Below, piece after piece: positions 1-11,055 of a stretch of DNA of 64,000 bases. Position numbers and translations under genes: made by a program. The notes beneath the pieces are model-generated. The model was given only the letters and a program-made list of their open reading frames with translations, made no database searches and had not been told where the DNA came from. How positions within the stretch are numbered: the stretch's first letter is position 1; the number at the start of each line of letters is the position of its first letter. This DNA comes from Terebella lapidaria (Eukaryota > Annelida > Polychaeta > Terebellida > Terebellidae). The stretch covers positions 97,373,515 through 97,437,514 of the forward strand of contig OX424555.1 in NCBI GenBank assembly GCA_949152475.1, written 5' to 3'.

Positions 1-596
1 GCCAATTCCCAATCGTATGATGTACAACCGATGGTCTTAAGACCAAAACTCTCAATTATCGCCTAATTTTAGTGACTAAATATGAAGGGCGAGGGTCTGC
101 AATCTCTGATTGTCTCGTTAATTTCTCTGACATTGTCTGGCAACTTTACTCAATTAGACAACATGCCTGGAATACCATACGAAACACACGTGGTCCTCCG
201 TTATGGAAGGATACGTACGCGATCATGATCAATTAACGCGAGTGACTTCATAAATATATACAGTGTGGTTATCCCTTAACTAGTAAGAAAAAATGGGACA
301 TGATTGTTCATTTTTGTGGAAATCTCTTTTTGATGACAACAATGAAATTGGAATATGCATACATGTATGATGCTTTGAATATGGACTCCAGAAACTAGGA
401 ACTGCAGAAAGTCAGTATATTGCCTGATCGGAAAATATTAGGAAAAGTACAACAGGACTACACGAGTTTGTATATATCTGAATAAAGGCAATACAGCGGC
501 TTACTTTGCAATTTGACCGTCTAGAATGAATATTAAACCTATATAAATGCAGTTTACATTTCTAGGTAGTTTTGCTCCTATGTGTTGAAGAGTAAA

Positions 597-640
597 ATGC
601 ACTGGCGGATCCAGGCGGGAGTGCCCCTGGTGTGTAACAA
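597..640 (+). repeat. Transposon-end-like motif
   Basis: The stretch ACTGGCGGATCCAGG followed by a run of G and C resembles the termini of a widespread class of DNA transposons and MITEs in invertebrates. Related strings (GGGGCGGATTTAGAGG, GGGGCGGACCTAGG) occur near 25,683 and 26,777, and a similar one ends the repeats at 55,060-55,580. No second end was located, so this is probably a remnant. Confidence 0.3.
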
Positions 641-1849
641 CACCCACCCCCTCGCTATAACAGAAGTGGCAATTGCGTGTGGAAGGCTTTGGGTTGAAGA
701 GTTGCTACATAACATGTTTCATTTGAAAGAATTGTACGAATCCTCTGACATACTACAAATTCCAAAAAATTCTCAAGGGCTTTTCAGCCCTTAAACCCCA
801 GAGCGGAATATCTATAGATTTCAGAATATCCACACTGCACAAAAATTATTTTTGTAAACTATATCTTGTATATATCACCTAAAATTCTACAAACCCCCGA
901 AATTTCAATTCACCAGCCGGTTGGAATGTGCCATCGTCTGAGAGCGGCAGGCAAGAATTGTACTCCCACTGCCCTGTGGCATAGGCCCTACATGTTACAT
1001 GTTTTAGATATATATTGTACATGCCACATTCCATCGATGTGATGTCAGCCATATAACAGTAAAGCGTTGAGGGTGTGACTTGTTTTCATGTTTCGTCAGC
1101 CATAATCTTTATGAATAGTGTTCACGGACGGTGAACAAACTCAAACGAGCATATTCTCAATATATTTTGTGTAGAAATGGGGAAAAAACATGATCTGTAT
1201 TCGGCCTGTGTGGCGATTTTGCCCTAAGCACGCGGCAGGTGATTGTAAACATAAATGCCATTTATGTGGCCTTTTCGTACTTGGCCTTGTTTTGACATGC
1301 TCCGTTCGAGCGTGCGTTGCCACGGCGACGTATTGTAATTTACGCTCCAGTAAACTATAACAATGGATCGATTAAACCTCGCGTGCGTCCTACAGCTTGT
1401 GGTGTATTATATATACACTGGAAGCGACTCGATCGAGGAGATTGTCCGAGAGAGAGTGAACAGGACGCACGCAAGGCTCGCCATGAGCTTTGCGTTCCCT
1501 GGTCAGGAGTAGTGGGCTCTTAGAGCCCTGGGGACGATTTCCATGGGGAGGCCCGGGCTGGGAGAGACAAGTTGCTGACTCAGGGGCGTAAGCCCTGTGG
1601 ATCGCCAGTTCTCTCCCTTCCCGGGACGTGTGACACAGGCTCTGACAGACCGTCGGGCTGGCTCAGAGTTCTATCTCTGTGACAGTGCCTTCGGCGAGAC
1701 CGGCCAGCAACATGCCCACGTGTACGTGCTCCGTGGAGCCGCTCCATGACTCCTCGGACTCTACACACGGCTACATTACCATAACGAATGTATAATGTGC
1801 ATGTTGTAGATAAGGTGATGATGATGATATGTGTTATGTTGTGATGTAT

Positions 1850-2010
1850 GACGGCCGGACCCGTTCCGGATATGCGGAGCCCGTTCCGGATGTGCGGAGT
1901 CCCGTTCCGGATGTGCGGGACTCGTTCCGGAGACCGTTCCGGATGTGCGGGACCCGTTCCGGATGTGCGGAACCCGCTCCGCATGTTCTGGATCCGATCC
2001 GGAGGTGCTG
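1850..2010. repeat. GC-rich minisatellite, ~18-bp unit
   Basis: About eight imperfect head-to-tail copies of a unit like CCCGTTCCGGATGTGCGGA. The unit contains TTCCGGA-type palindromes. Because the unit has no stop in several frames, long open frames run through it on both strands. I treat those frames as artefacts of the repeat. Confidence 0.8.
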
Positions 2011-2896
2011 TTACCTGGTTGTAGTTGTTACCGTAGAGAGCGGCGCCCTGTAGCGGGCACCGAACTTTACACCTGTAACACATGTATCACGCAACCAACC
2101 AAAAGGATTTTTATTTCAAAATTCGCCCTTTATTCGAGAGAAAATTCGCTTGAAGTACCATTGGCATATATTGCGTTACAACATCAAGGTAGGGTACATT
2201 CACATGTACCCGGCGGCTGTCTTCTTGAGGAGCGCAGTGAATGAATAGAAAATAAAACTCTCAGTGGCTTGGCTGCTGGGAATTCTGTTATAGAAAAAAG
2301 GTAAACTATCACAATGCATACGAAATCGTGTCGCTCAGTGATGCACTTTTGCAGTTTTGTTATATATGTTCATCCCGTTGCCATGTCAATGGTTTGTTTT
2401 GTGTATCTCCGTTGCTATGGATACCCATGAATTGGTTAAGTTATTTTAAGCTAATGAGTAAATTAATTGTGTATATATTTACATTTTAAGATGATCTAAA
2501 CCCGATAATAAACTGTGCTGGGATTTATTTGTGATTTATATGTAAAGGACTCGCCATACAAGTTTATACAGTCATGTCATTACAACATTCCCTGTGATAC
2601 TTGGGGCTTAGCGATAAAATCCCACAAATGCCCCACCAAGGTGCCTAACAAAAAATGTACATTTCATTATGGATCGACAGATTCAGTTTTTGGCTACAGT
2701 TTGTTGGAAATTACCTAATATATTGGTCAACCACTACCTCGTGTGCCAGTTCTCACAGGACATTATTCCAAGTGCAGTACGAATATATCGCTTACATTTC
2801 ACTTTCACATCGTCCATTCACACATATACTATACATTACTCACTGATATTGGCGAAGCGTATCCTCACCGTGACCATGCGGAAGCCACGTGTTTTT

Positions 2897-4405
2897 AGGT
2901 TACCGTACCTTTGGTCCGATAACCTATTGGCATGGCGTTGCGTCCGTCCGTCCGTCCGTCCGTCCGTCCGGCGTTAACATTTTTATCTTTAAAGTTAACG
3001 ATCGAATCTTTCTGAAATTTTGCACAAAAATGCCTAAAAATATTTTGAGAAGGAGGTATTTTTTAGTTTTTTGATTTTCGCGGCCGTTTTTGTCGAAATA
3101 CGCTCAATTTTGGACTTTGACGGCCATTTTCTCAAAAACTGTCTGATCAGTTTTGAGTTTTTGGTTTCAAAAGATTCCCCTCATATACCTCTGTGATATG
3201 TATAAGTTTGGTTGCCCTAAATCTGCCGGTTTCCGTGTGGCGGCCATTTTGAATTTTTGGCGGGTCGGCGAAAAAAAATTTTTTCGCCCCAGATCGCATT
3301 ACTATCCATTTTGGGCCATTTCTAGAGCAAAAAAATTTTTTCACCCTTTGAAAAAAATTTTGGACTTAGAAAATTTTCGGCACTTTTTCCCTTCATAATG
3401 GGAGCTGTCCGGACTGTACTCATAGAACGCTTGAAGATAGAGCTTAGAAATTGGCACTTTCAAATGGGAAGTCATATATGGCGACTTGTGTGGTGACCTT
3501 GAATTTGACCTTGGATGACCTTGAAAGGTCAAAACAGCCATTTTTGGGTCGAAAAACGCTCAAATTTGCACCTGGTCTGTATTTTCTCAAAAACTCTCTG
3601 ATCAGTTTTGAGATTTTTGCTTAAAAAGATTCCTCTTATATACCTCTGTGACGTGTATAAGTTTTGTTGCCCTTGAATCGCCGATCTCAGTGTGGCGGCC
3701 ATTTTGAATTTTTGACGAGTCGGCGAAAAAAAATTTTTTCGACCCAAATAACATTACTATCCATTTTGGGCCATTTCTAGGCAAAAAAAAATTTTCACCC
3801 TTTGAAAAAAATTTTGGACTTGGAAAATGTTCGGCACTTTTTTCCTTCATAATGGGAGCTGTCCGGACTGTACTCATAGAACGCTTGAAGATAGAGCTTA
3901 GAAATTGGCACTTTCAAATGGGAAGTCATATATGGCGACTTGTGTGGTGACCTTGAATTTGACCTTGGATGACCTTGAAAGGTCAAAACAGCCATTTTGG
4001 GGTCAAAAAATGCCCAGATTTGCCTTTGTAGATGAAATGCTTGCAGATAGAGCTCATGTTTGCATTATGAACATATAGGAAGACATATATGGCACAACTA
4101 ATGATGACCTTGAACTTGACGTCAGATGACCTTGAGTGCCAAATGTCTGACTTGGAATGTGTAAATTGACCTGAGCGGCCTAAACGATTCCACCCAACAT
4201 ATAGAATATCAAATGCCGCACACATACATGTAATGGTTACATCGAAGTCCATACGGATGACCTTGATTGGTAAATCCCAAGGTCATATGTTTACACTGCG
4301 AACCTTGATTGGTAAATCTCAAGGTCTGTTACCTGCCAATGCTGCCATGGCCAAACCAAAATTGTCCGGTAACCTATCATAGCCTTTGGGCTAATTTTTT
4401 GTTTA
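2897..4405 (+). repeat. GGTTACC-family interspersed repeat, copy 1
   Basis: The copy starts with AGGTTACCGTACC, continues through the family-typical TATTGGCATGGCGTTGCG and a (TCCG)n tract, and ends with GTCCGGTAACCT at 4,364-4,375 plus a hairpin tail (TAGCCTTTGGGCTAA). Start and end form terminal inverted repeats of about 12 bp. A block of about 230 bp at 3,315 recurs at 3,771, an internal tandem duplication with a 454-bp period. There is no coding capacity. Short frames around 3,150-4,250 are repeat noise. Confidence 0.75.
2940..2970. repeat. (CGTC)n microsatellite
   Basis: About seven uninterrupted CGTC/TCCG tetramers directly after the conserved GGCATGGCGTTGCG block. Other copies of the family carry CGTCGTC runs at the same place, so the microsatellite is an intrinsic, length-variable part of the element. 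Confidence 0.85.
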
Positions 4406-4407
4406 TT

Positions 4408-5835
4408 AGGTTACCGGACCTATGGTCCGATAACCTATTGGCATGGCGTTGCGTCCGTCGTCCGTCGTCGTCCGTCGTCGTCGTCCACATTTTTATCTTT
4501 TTTGTTTATGGGCGAATTTTTCTGAAATTTTGCACAAAAATACTTTAAAATAATTCAAGAAGGACGTATTTTTTAGTTTTTTGATTTTCGCATTTTTTTC
4601 AAAATGGCGGCCGTTTTAGACGAAAAATGCCTGATTTTGGACTTTGGCGGCCATTTTCTCAAAATCTGTTCAGTAACTTTTTTTCTTTTTGATACATAAC
4701 ACTCCTCATATGTACTTCTATGATGTCTATAAATTTCGTTGTGCTTGAATCGCTCGAAAGGGGCCATTTTGGCCCAAACTCGGCCCAAATGGGACTTTCC
4801 CATGTTAAATTTTCCTATGCCTCATAATGGGACACATTATGCCTAATATCTCACTTAATATTGAGATTAGAGACTAGGAATCAATTGTGGACATATAGGA
4901 AATGATATATCCTGAATATCCTCGTGACCTTAAATTTGACCTCTGACCTCAGTTTCAAGGTCAGAGCACAAGATGGCTTATATCTTGCTTATTATTGACT
5001 CTACAGCTTAGGAATCAATTGTGGACATATAGGAAATGATATATGCTGAATATTCTGATGACCATGAATTTGACCTTTGACCCCATTTTCAAGGTCATAG
5101 GACAAAATGGCTTATATCTCGCTTATTATTGACTCTACATCTTGGGAATCAATTGTGGACATATAGGAAATGATATATGCTGATTATTCTGATGACCTTA
5201 AATTTGACCTTTGACCCCATTTTCAAGGTCATAGGACAAAATAGCTAATATCTCGCTTGTCATCGACTTTACGGCTTACGAATCAGTTCTGAACATATAG
5301 GAAATGATATATGCAAATTATTGTCGTGACCTTGAATTTGACCTTTGACCTCATTTTCGAGGTCACAGGACAAAGTGGCTAATATCTCACTTATTATCGA
5401 TTTTACAGCTTAGGAATCAATTGTGGACATATAGGAAATGATATATGCTGAATATTCTCGAGACCTTGAATTTGACCTCTAACCTCATTTTTGACCTCAG
5501 GTCCAAGTACAAACTGGCTCATATCTTGCTCCTCTGTTGACTGTATGGCTTGGGAATCAATTGTGGACATATAGAAAATGATATACACTGAATATTTTGA
5601 TGACCTTGAATTTGACCTTTTGCCTTCATTTTCAAGGCCACAGCACAAAATTGCCAATATCTCTCTGTTTTGAATTTACAGCTTAGCAATCAACTGTGGA
5701 CATGATATATGCTTAATATTATATATGCTGAATATTCTTTTGACCTTAACTTTAACCAGTGACCTGGCTAACATCCAAAATATTAAACATTGTGTGGTAA
5801 CCTATCTTTGGCCCTTGGCCTATTTTTTTTTTTAC
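4408..5835 (+). repeat. GGTTACC-family repeat, copy 2, with 140-bp unit array
   Basis: Begins AGGTTACCGGACC, about 30 bp after copy 1, in the same orientation. After a 5' module of about 400 bp it carries roughly seven diverged units of about 130-145 bp from about 4,810 to 5,750. Each unit contains TTGACCT/TTTGACC motifs, a GGCTAATATCTCGCTTATTA-like stretch, GGAATCAATTGTGGACATA and GAAATGATATATGC. It ends with GTGTGGTAACCT (5,792-5,803) and a TTGGCCCTTGGCC hairpin. Confidence 0.75.
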
Positions 5836-6000
5836 AAAATCGTGATGTGACCCATTTGCGCATGTGTGGTCTTCACCGCGTGACCAACCGACGTTGCGAT
5901 ATTGGAACATTGGCGAGATCAGGAACTCCTGGGATAGCGAGGATGCCGGAGTTGCTGTTTTGCACTAACAACACGCGATGGATCCGCCCCAGAACCAATG

Positions 6001-6210
6001 CTACGTACGTACGAGTTAATAAGTCGTACGTACGAGTTAGTAAGTCGTACGTACGAGTTAGTAAGTCGTACGTATGACTTAATAAGTCATACGTATGACT
6101 TAATAAGTCGTACATACGACTTAATAAGTCGTACATACGACTTAATAAGTCGTACGTATGACTTAATAAGTCGTACATACGAGTTAGTAAGTCGTACGTA
6201 CGAGATACAA
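6001..6210. repeat. 21-bp palindromic satellite array
   Basis: About ten copies of a 21-bp unit built from GTACGTACGAGTTAATAAGTC and the variant GTACGTATGACTTAATAAGTC. The unit is close to self-complementary (GTACGTAC, GACTTAATAAGTC). The period of seven codons gives heptapeptide-repeat open frames on both strands, which are not credible genes. The array could extrude as a cruciform. Confidence 0.9.
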
Positions 6211-8170
6211 ATTTTTACACACTTGATAGCAATACGCTTCCGTAGACTGTTGGCAGTAAGAACCCTCAATGTTATGTAATCAGACCTGACAGCTGTGCTG
6301 TTATTTGAACTTCAAGGGGATTGCGTAACTGGCAGGAAACCCCCTGTTTAGACAATAGCTTCGACTTGTAATTAGGACACGATAGTGGTCATCACAGGTA
6401 TCAACATCAATAGCTTTACAATAACAATGGGGTTCACGCGTGATTTCATGGTATTGTCAGTGATATAATGCTGGCTGGCTATATAAGCCAGCCAGTCCGT
6501 TCAATAAAATAGTTTCGATTTTGCCTTCAACCAGTACACATCGTGTTTGTTGTTGATCACAAGGAACGGAATCCAGGCCGGCTGGCCTTGGCCAGCCCGG
6601 CCTGGCAATACGGACAGACTGTGAAGTAGGGTGAAAACATTTAACTTTACACATGTACGTGAACTGGTGAACATGCATGGTGCCATCCTAAACACATGGC
6701 CTGTGGCGCCTTGCAGATTTTCACAATTCCAGTTTTTGCATTTCGCTGTACTTTGCGCTGTGATAACTTGGTGATTGCAACACAAGTAGGTCGAGAATGA
6801 GTTTTTTTCCGTTCAGTAAGTGATTGTCAGACAAATATGTGGCTAAATGTCACTAAATTTACAAATTTTTGCTCACTTTTTTTTGCAAAATAATCAGCAC
6901 GTGATATGCTTGTCGATGTTTTGTGGAAGTGTCACACAGTGCAGTCTGAAAGCTGGTGTTAATTGATAGAATAACATGTCTAGACTTCTAGGTTAATAGC
7001 TATAAAATAGCACGCGACAGTGCACTTATTTGGTTAAAAATGTTTGTTTTGATCTGACCTCTCCTGCCAATGCGTGCATGGGAGGCACGACGCATGTTTT
7101 TGACGAACATAGCCGTAGACGTATAGGAGGACCGTGAACCACCTGATTCTAATCTTCCTTATCTACATGAATCCGTGATTTACCCAGACTGTCTCCATGG
7201 ACACTGAGCACTAATTGGCCCTTGAAATAGCGTGACAAACTTAAGTTCGGCGGCAGTGATCCATAAAAAAGTCATAAGGAGACAAATTCCAATTCCTGTA
7301 CTTCTTTGTATACCTGTAGGTTAGACTACAATAATATTTTACCATACTCGAATTACACCTTGTAGAAATCCCAAATTAACAAATTCCACAGAAAATCAGG
7401 AATAACTCCTGTGTGATTGTTATTTCTGCGATTAATACTGATTTAATGTGAATATGCCGTAGCCGCCGGTCACCTGTTGAGAGTATATTTGGACACCTCT
7501 ATTTACAAGGAAGTATGAAATCAGATAGCCCATAATATAGCAATCAGAATACCGGGCATTCTCCATGTCAGGACAACATGTTCAACAATTGGGACGAGAA
7601 GCATTACTCAAATACAACGAAGAATGACCTTGTAATTGGGAACATGTTTGTTGCAGAAACGATGGACATTTGTAATATTACAAGTGTACCAGCCACAATT
7701 ATAGTTATCTCATTTATTGAATAATTGTGTAAATGTAATGACGTCAGTCCCACATTGGCTATGACTCTGATATTGCTGTTTTTATCCCGATTGTAGTAGC
7801 AGTAAAATTACGATTTTGATATCATCTTTTCACAATGAACAACGAATGATTGGAGTTGGGGTCTATCAGCAAAATAACATTGTTTTGTTTTGTCGATTGG
7901 TTCTAAGCTTTTACATCAACAGATTGGTCAGATCTGGAAATATATACAACGAGACAAACAGAGATTGCAGACCCTCGCCCCTTCAGATTTAGTTACTAAA
8001 ATCAAAGCTGATGACCCTTATTTGTCGACGTTGGCCGATAAAAAGGGAATTTGGATAGTACGACCATCGATGATATAGAAAATGATGTGGAATTGACTAT
8101 AGAAAAATAAAAATTAATGAAGGAAATTAATAATGAGTATAAGCAGATCTATTACGACTTTTTGACAAAT
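6211..8170. other. Intergenic, no gene recognised
   Basis: No convincing exon. At 6,474-6,545 a self-complementary stretch around TATATAAG (GGCTGGCTATATAAGCCAGC) is followed about 30 bases later by AATAAA. A promoter followed by a polyadenylation signal is how a solo LTR would look, but its borders cannot be set. A second GC-rich palindrome (GGCCGGCTGGCC...GGCC) lies near 6,577-6,603. From 6,800 to 8,170 I see nothing that I can name. Confidence 0.35.
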
Positions 8171-8179
8171 CGAAGCTAC

Positions 8180-8740
8180 ACGAATCGTAACGGGTGCAAG
8201 GGCGCGCTGCAGTACCGTGGTAGTGATGGGCGAAGTTAACTGGAACTCGCTCTCCGAACGTCGGAGACGGCACAAACTAACACTGTTCTATAAAATTGTG
8301 AACGGGCTTAGCCTGCCCTATTTGACAGATAGATTGCCAGGTTTGGTAGGTGATCGGATGTCGTATTCATTGAGGTCGTCTCACAATTTCAGTAGTAGTC
8401 TATCACGAATAAATTGTTTACAATCAAGGAATGGAATTTACTTCAATTGTGGATAGAAACACAACCAGCGTCTTATCATTCAAACGAGCACTTTCTCGTA
8501 ATGATACTCCGCGCATTATTTTTTTTATATCGGGGTGAACGCAGATTGAACGTTATTTTGACTCGACTCAGACTGGGCTGTAGTGCATTGAATCACCATC
8601 TCCATCATAATCTACATGTCATTGATAGCTCGAGATGTCGTTGTGGTCATTATCAGGAAGATCCTGAGCATTTCTTCTTGCATTGCCCTTTATACAATGC
8701 TCCCAAGATATCTTTGTTTGAAACACTTAAAGGCTTATGA
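8180..8740 (+). mobile_element. LINE 3' fragment (C-terminal ORF2 remnant)
   Basis: Two overlapping frames carry pieces of the region after the reverse transcriptase in non-LTR elements. The first reads ERRRRHKLTLFYKIVNGL, typical of the segment that contains the YKIV.GL motif. The second reads CRCGHYQEDPEHFFLHCPLY, a CxC...H...C zinc-binding-like C-terminus. They are in different frames, so the fragment is broken. The upstream RT domain is absent, consistent with 5' truncation. Confidence 0.6.
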
Positions 8741-9344
8741 GTTGATTCGAATATATTGATGAGCGGGGATGTACGGATTTCCCTAGATACAAATTTATTT
8801 ATAATAGACTCAGCTCTCAAGTTTATTGAAAGGTCCGGTCGTTTTTAGTTATCGTGTGGATCGTAGCTCTTTCCACTGACTAATCTTTGAAGGGATCTGC
8901 CCTAAAATCGATATATTTAAAATCCCAATGATCTAGTGATGATTGATCACGGTATGTGTCAAGACATTTGTACTGTACTGACTAGAAAATGTGTTTCATT
9001 AATACGTCACGTTTACGGAAACTGCCGAAGCTAGTTTCTTAATGGGCATGATTTAATGGGCGATTGTAATACTGGCTCAATATACTCGATTACATGTCGC
9101 AGTTATTAGTTACCAATTAACGCGAACATCTTTTTTTATCATCAAATGTCCACAATAGTTTTTCCTGAACAAGAATAAAAACATATAATGGTACCTTGCT
9201 ACTCTGACTTTAAGCTGAACTGAGATAAGAACTGATGAACTGATTTTGTTTGCTTCATGACTCCCCATCAAAGGCGCAAATTTGATGTACCACAGTTGTC
9301 GTTCGATGGTAACTTATCTGGATACGCACCTGAGCATGGAGTAG

Positions 9345-10085
9345 CCTGATCTCAAGTGTTGTTGAAGCATGCCACTTTCACATTCGCAACATCGGCCGTA
9401 TCCGGAAGTACATATCAACTGATGCATGTCGTACAGCCGTACAGAGTCTTGTAGTGTCCATGTTGGATTACTGTTCTTCATTGTATAGGGGCTTGTCAAA
9501 ACAACAACTTGGTCAACTACAAAAGATCCAGAACAAGGCCGCACGACTTGTGACGCGAACACGTCTTCGCAACCACATAACTCCGGTCCTTAAACAGCTC
9601 CACTGGCTCCTCTGTGAACTTCGCATACAATTTCGGATACTGGTTCACATCTTCAAGTCTCTACATGGCTTATCCCCTGGATATCTCACCGGCCTGCTCC
9701 AAAGATACAGGCCATGCTCAGACACCCATCGACTAGTTGTTCCAGCGTATCAACGTACAGTGGGTCGATATGCCTTCCGCATCAGTGGCCTCACCTTGTG
9801 GAACAGTCTACCGGACCGTGCAAAAGAACATGACTCCCTACCAGTCTTATTCAGTCTTACCAGTCTTATTCCCTCGCTACCAGTCTTCATCACCAGTTGT
9901 TACTTCTGACATTTTAAATGGCTTCTTCTTTTATCGGTTTGTCTATTGTTAGTCATTTTTTATCCATGTCCATCGTTAATGCTATTTCTAGTCGTTGCTC
10001 CATTATATTGTTTTCCCAGTATTATGTTCTGTATACAGCGCATTGGGCAATTTCATGTTGGTTTCTGCGCTTTAAAAGCTCTGGT

Positions 10086-10124
<39 letters not shown>

Positions 10125-10135
10125 GTAATGATACA
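9345..10135 (+). mobile_element. L2/CR1-like LINE 3' fragment
   Basis: An open frame from about 9,350 to 9,909 contains SMLDYCSSLYRGL, IQNKAARLV, LHWLL and LWNSLPD, the standard C-terminal landmarks of CR1/L2-group LINE ORF2. The RT core is missing, so the insertion is 5'-truncated. The non-coding 3' end (CGCTTTAAAAGCTC near 10,068) leads directly into an AAT microsatellite, the usual 3' tail of this group. It lies immediately downstream of gene A on the opposite strand. Confidence 0.8.
10088..10126. repeat. (AAT)n microsatellite
   Basis: An uninterrupted run of about twelve AAT trimers, forming the 3' tail of the LINE fragment just upstream. Confidence 0.9.
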
Positions 10136-10140
10136 TGTAT

Positions 10141-10660
10141 ACTGATTATCATAGTTGAAATTGGCTAGAATAATTTCGATGATATAGCACCAATAGAGAT
10201 CTCCCTGATTATCATAGTTGAAATTGGCTAGAATTATTTCGATGATATAGCACCAATAGAGATCTCCCGAGAAACAGTCTGATGACCCTACATTCAAGTC
10301 CAAACATACCTAAATTGTTTACATTTGTGCTAGCAAAACAAAGTCATGTATTGACATTTATTGTCGCTATCGATAACACAAAGGATTAAACTTTTAAATT
10401 TTTGCTTCCATCACCTATACCAGCAAAATATATATAACCCATATATACCAGCATCATACCGAAATTGTTTACAGCAACATACCGAAATTGTTTACATTTG
10501 TGCTAGCAAAACAAAGTCATGTATTGACATTTATTGTCGCTATCGATAACACAAAGGATTAAACTTTTAAATTTTTGCTTCCATCACCAATACCAGCAAA
10601 ATATATATAACCCATATATACCAGCATCAAGCAAATTGGTTAAATATTTCCTATATTTCC
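10141..10660. repeat. 3' flank of gene A with two local duplications
   Basis: A block of about 65 bp beginning TGATTATCATAGTTGAAATT occurs twice in tandem (10,143 and 10,207). A block of about 140 bp beginning TTTACATTTGTGCTAGC occurs twice (about 10,318 and 10,492). The same sequence is present once in the 3' flank of gene B (42,380-42,660), so the flank was part of the gene duplication and was later reduplicated here. Confidence 0.75.
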
Positions 10661-10831
10661 GTTGATTGGCTATCATTGCACTGGATATCTCTGTCTTAGA
10701 AAACCAAATCTTAGATTATGATAGGATTATTTGTCACTGATATCGCAATGTAATCACATGTATAACTATACTGACATACTGTCAGGAATATATCAATCCT
10801 CTTTCGTCAAAATGAGTACTTAATGTACACT

Positions 10832-11055
10832 TCAGGCCTTTTCAATGACCAGATAGGATTCGAAGAAGAAAACCGCATGCTTCTCTGGTGCGGCCGTGAT
10901 CTTGTCCTCGATCTTCTTCCACACTTGCTCCGAGAGTCGTGACTTCTCCTCCTCAGAACGCGCCTTGTTCATGGCTTGCAGATACTCCGAGTTCCCCCAG
11001 CGACGACAGTCAAGGACGAATCTCTGTGCGTGCGCCCTAGCGGCTGGTGATCCGG
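10832..11055 (-). CDS. Gene A exon 9 (terminal)
   Basis: 224 bases, from acceptor TTACAG to stop TGA. It encodes RRWGNSEYLQ, EEEKSRLSEQVWKKI and the final ESYLVIEK-A, which correspond to the RxWSN, SxEER and VIEK landmarks at the C-terminus of the SABATH family. It starts in phase 1. The matching exon of gene B is identical in length. Confidence 0.88.

Larger units (their letters stand above)
1..2890. other. Intergenic, no gene recognised
   Basis: Short open frames occur here but none shows a known domain, splice context or codon pattern that I recognise. The part from about 1,300 to 2,080 is clearly richer in G+C and CpG than its AT-rich surroundings and contains the minisatellite listed separately. 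That could be a promoter-like CpG-rich segment, but no adjoining gene was found to support it. Confidence 0.5.

Noticed and set aside
1580-2244. Frames of 74-167 codons on both strands in the GC-rich island
   Set aside because: Driven by the GC-rich minisatellite. No domain, and equally long frames on both strands.
2897-4252. Short frames rich in Phe and Lys within repeat copy 1
   Set aside because: They recur wherever the repeat occurs, with different lesions, and come from AT-rich repeat sequence rather than selection.
5790-6279. Opposing open frames of 93-101 codons encoding YDLISRT-like heptads
   Set aside because: They arise from the 21-bp palindromic satellite, whose length is a multiple of three and which lacks stops on both strands. 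There is no gene context.
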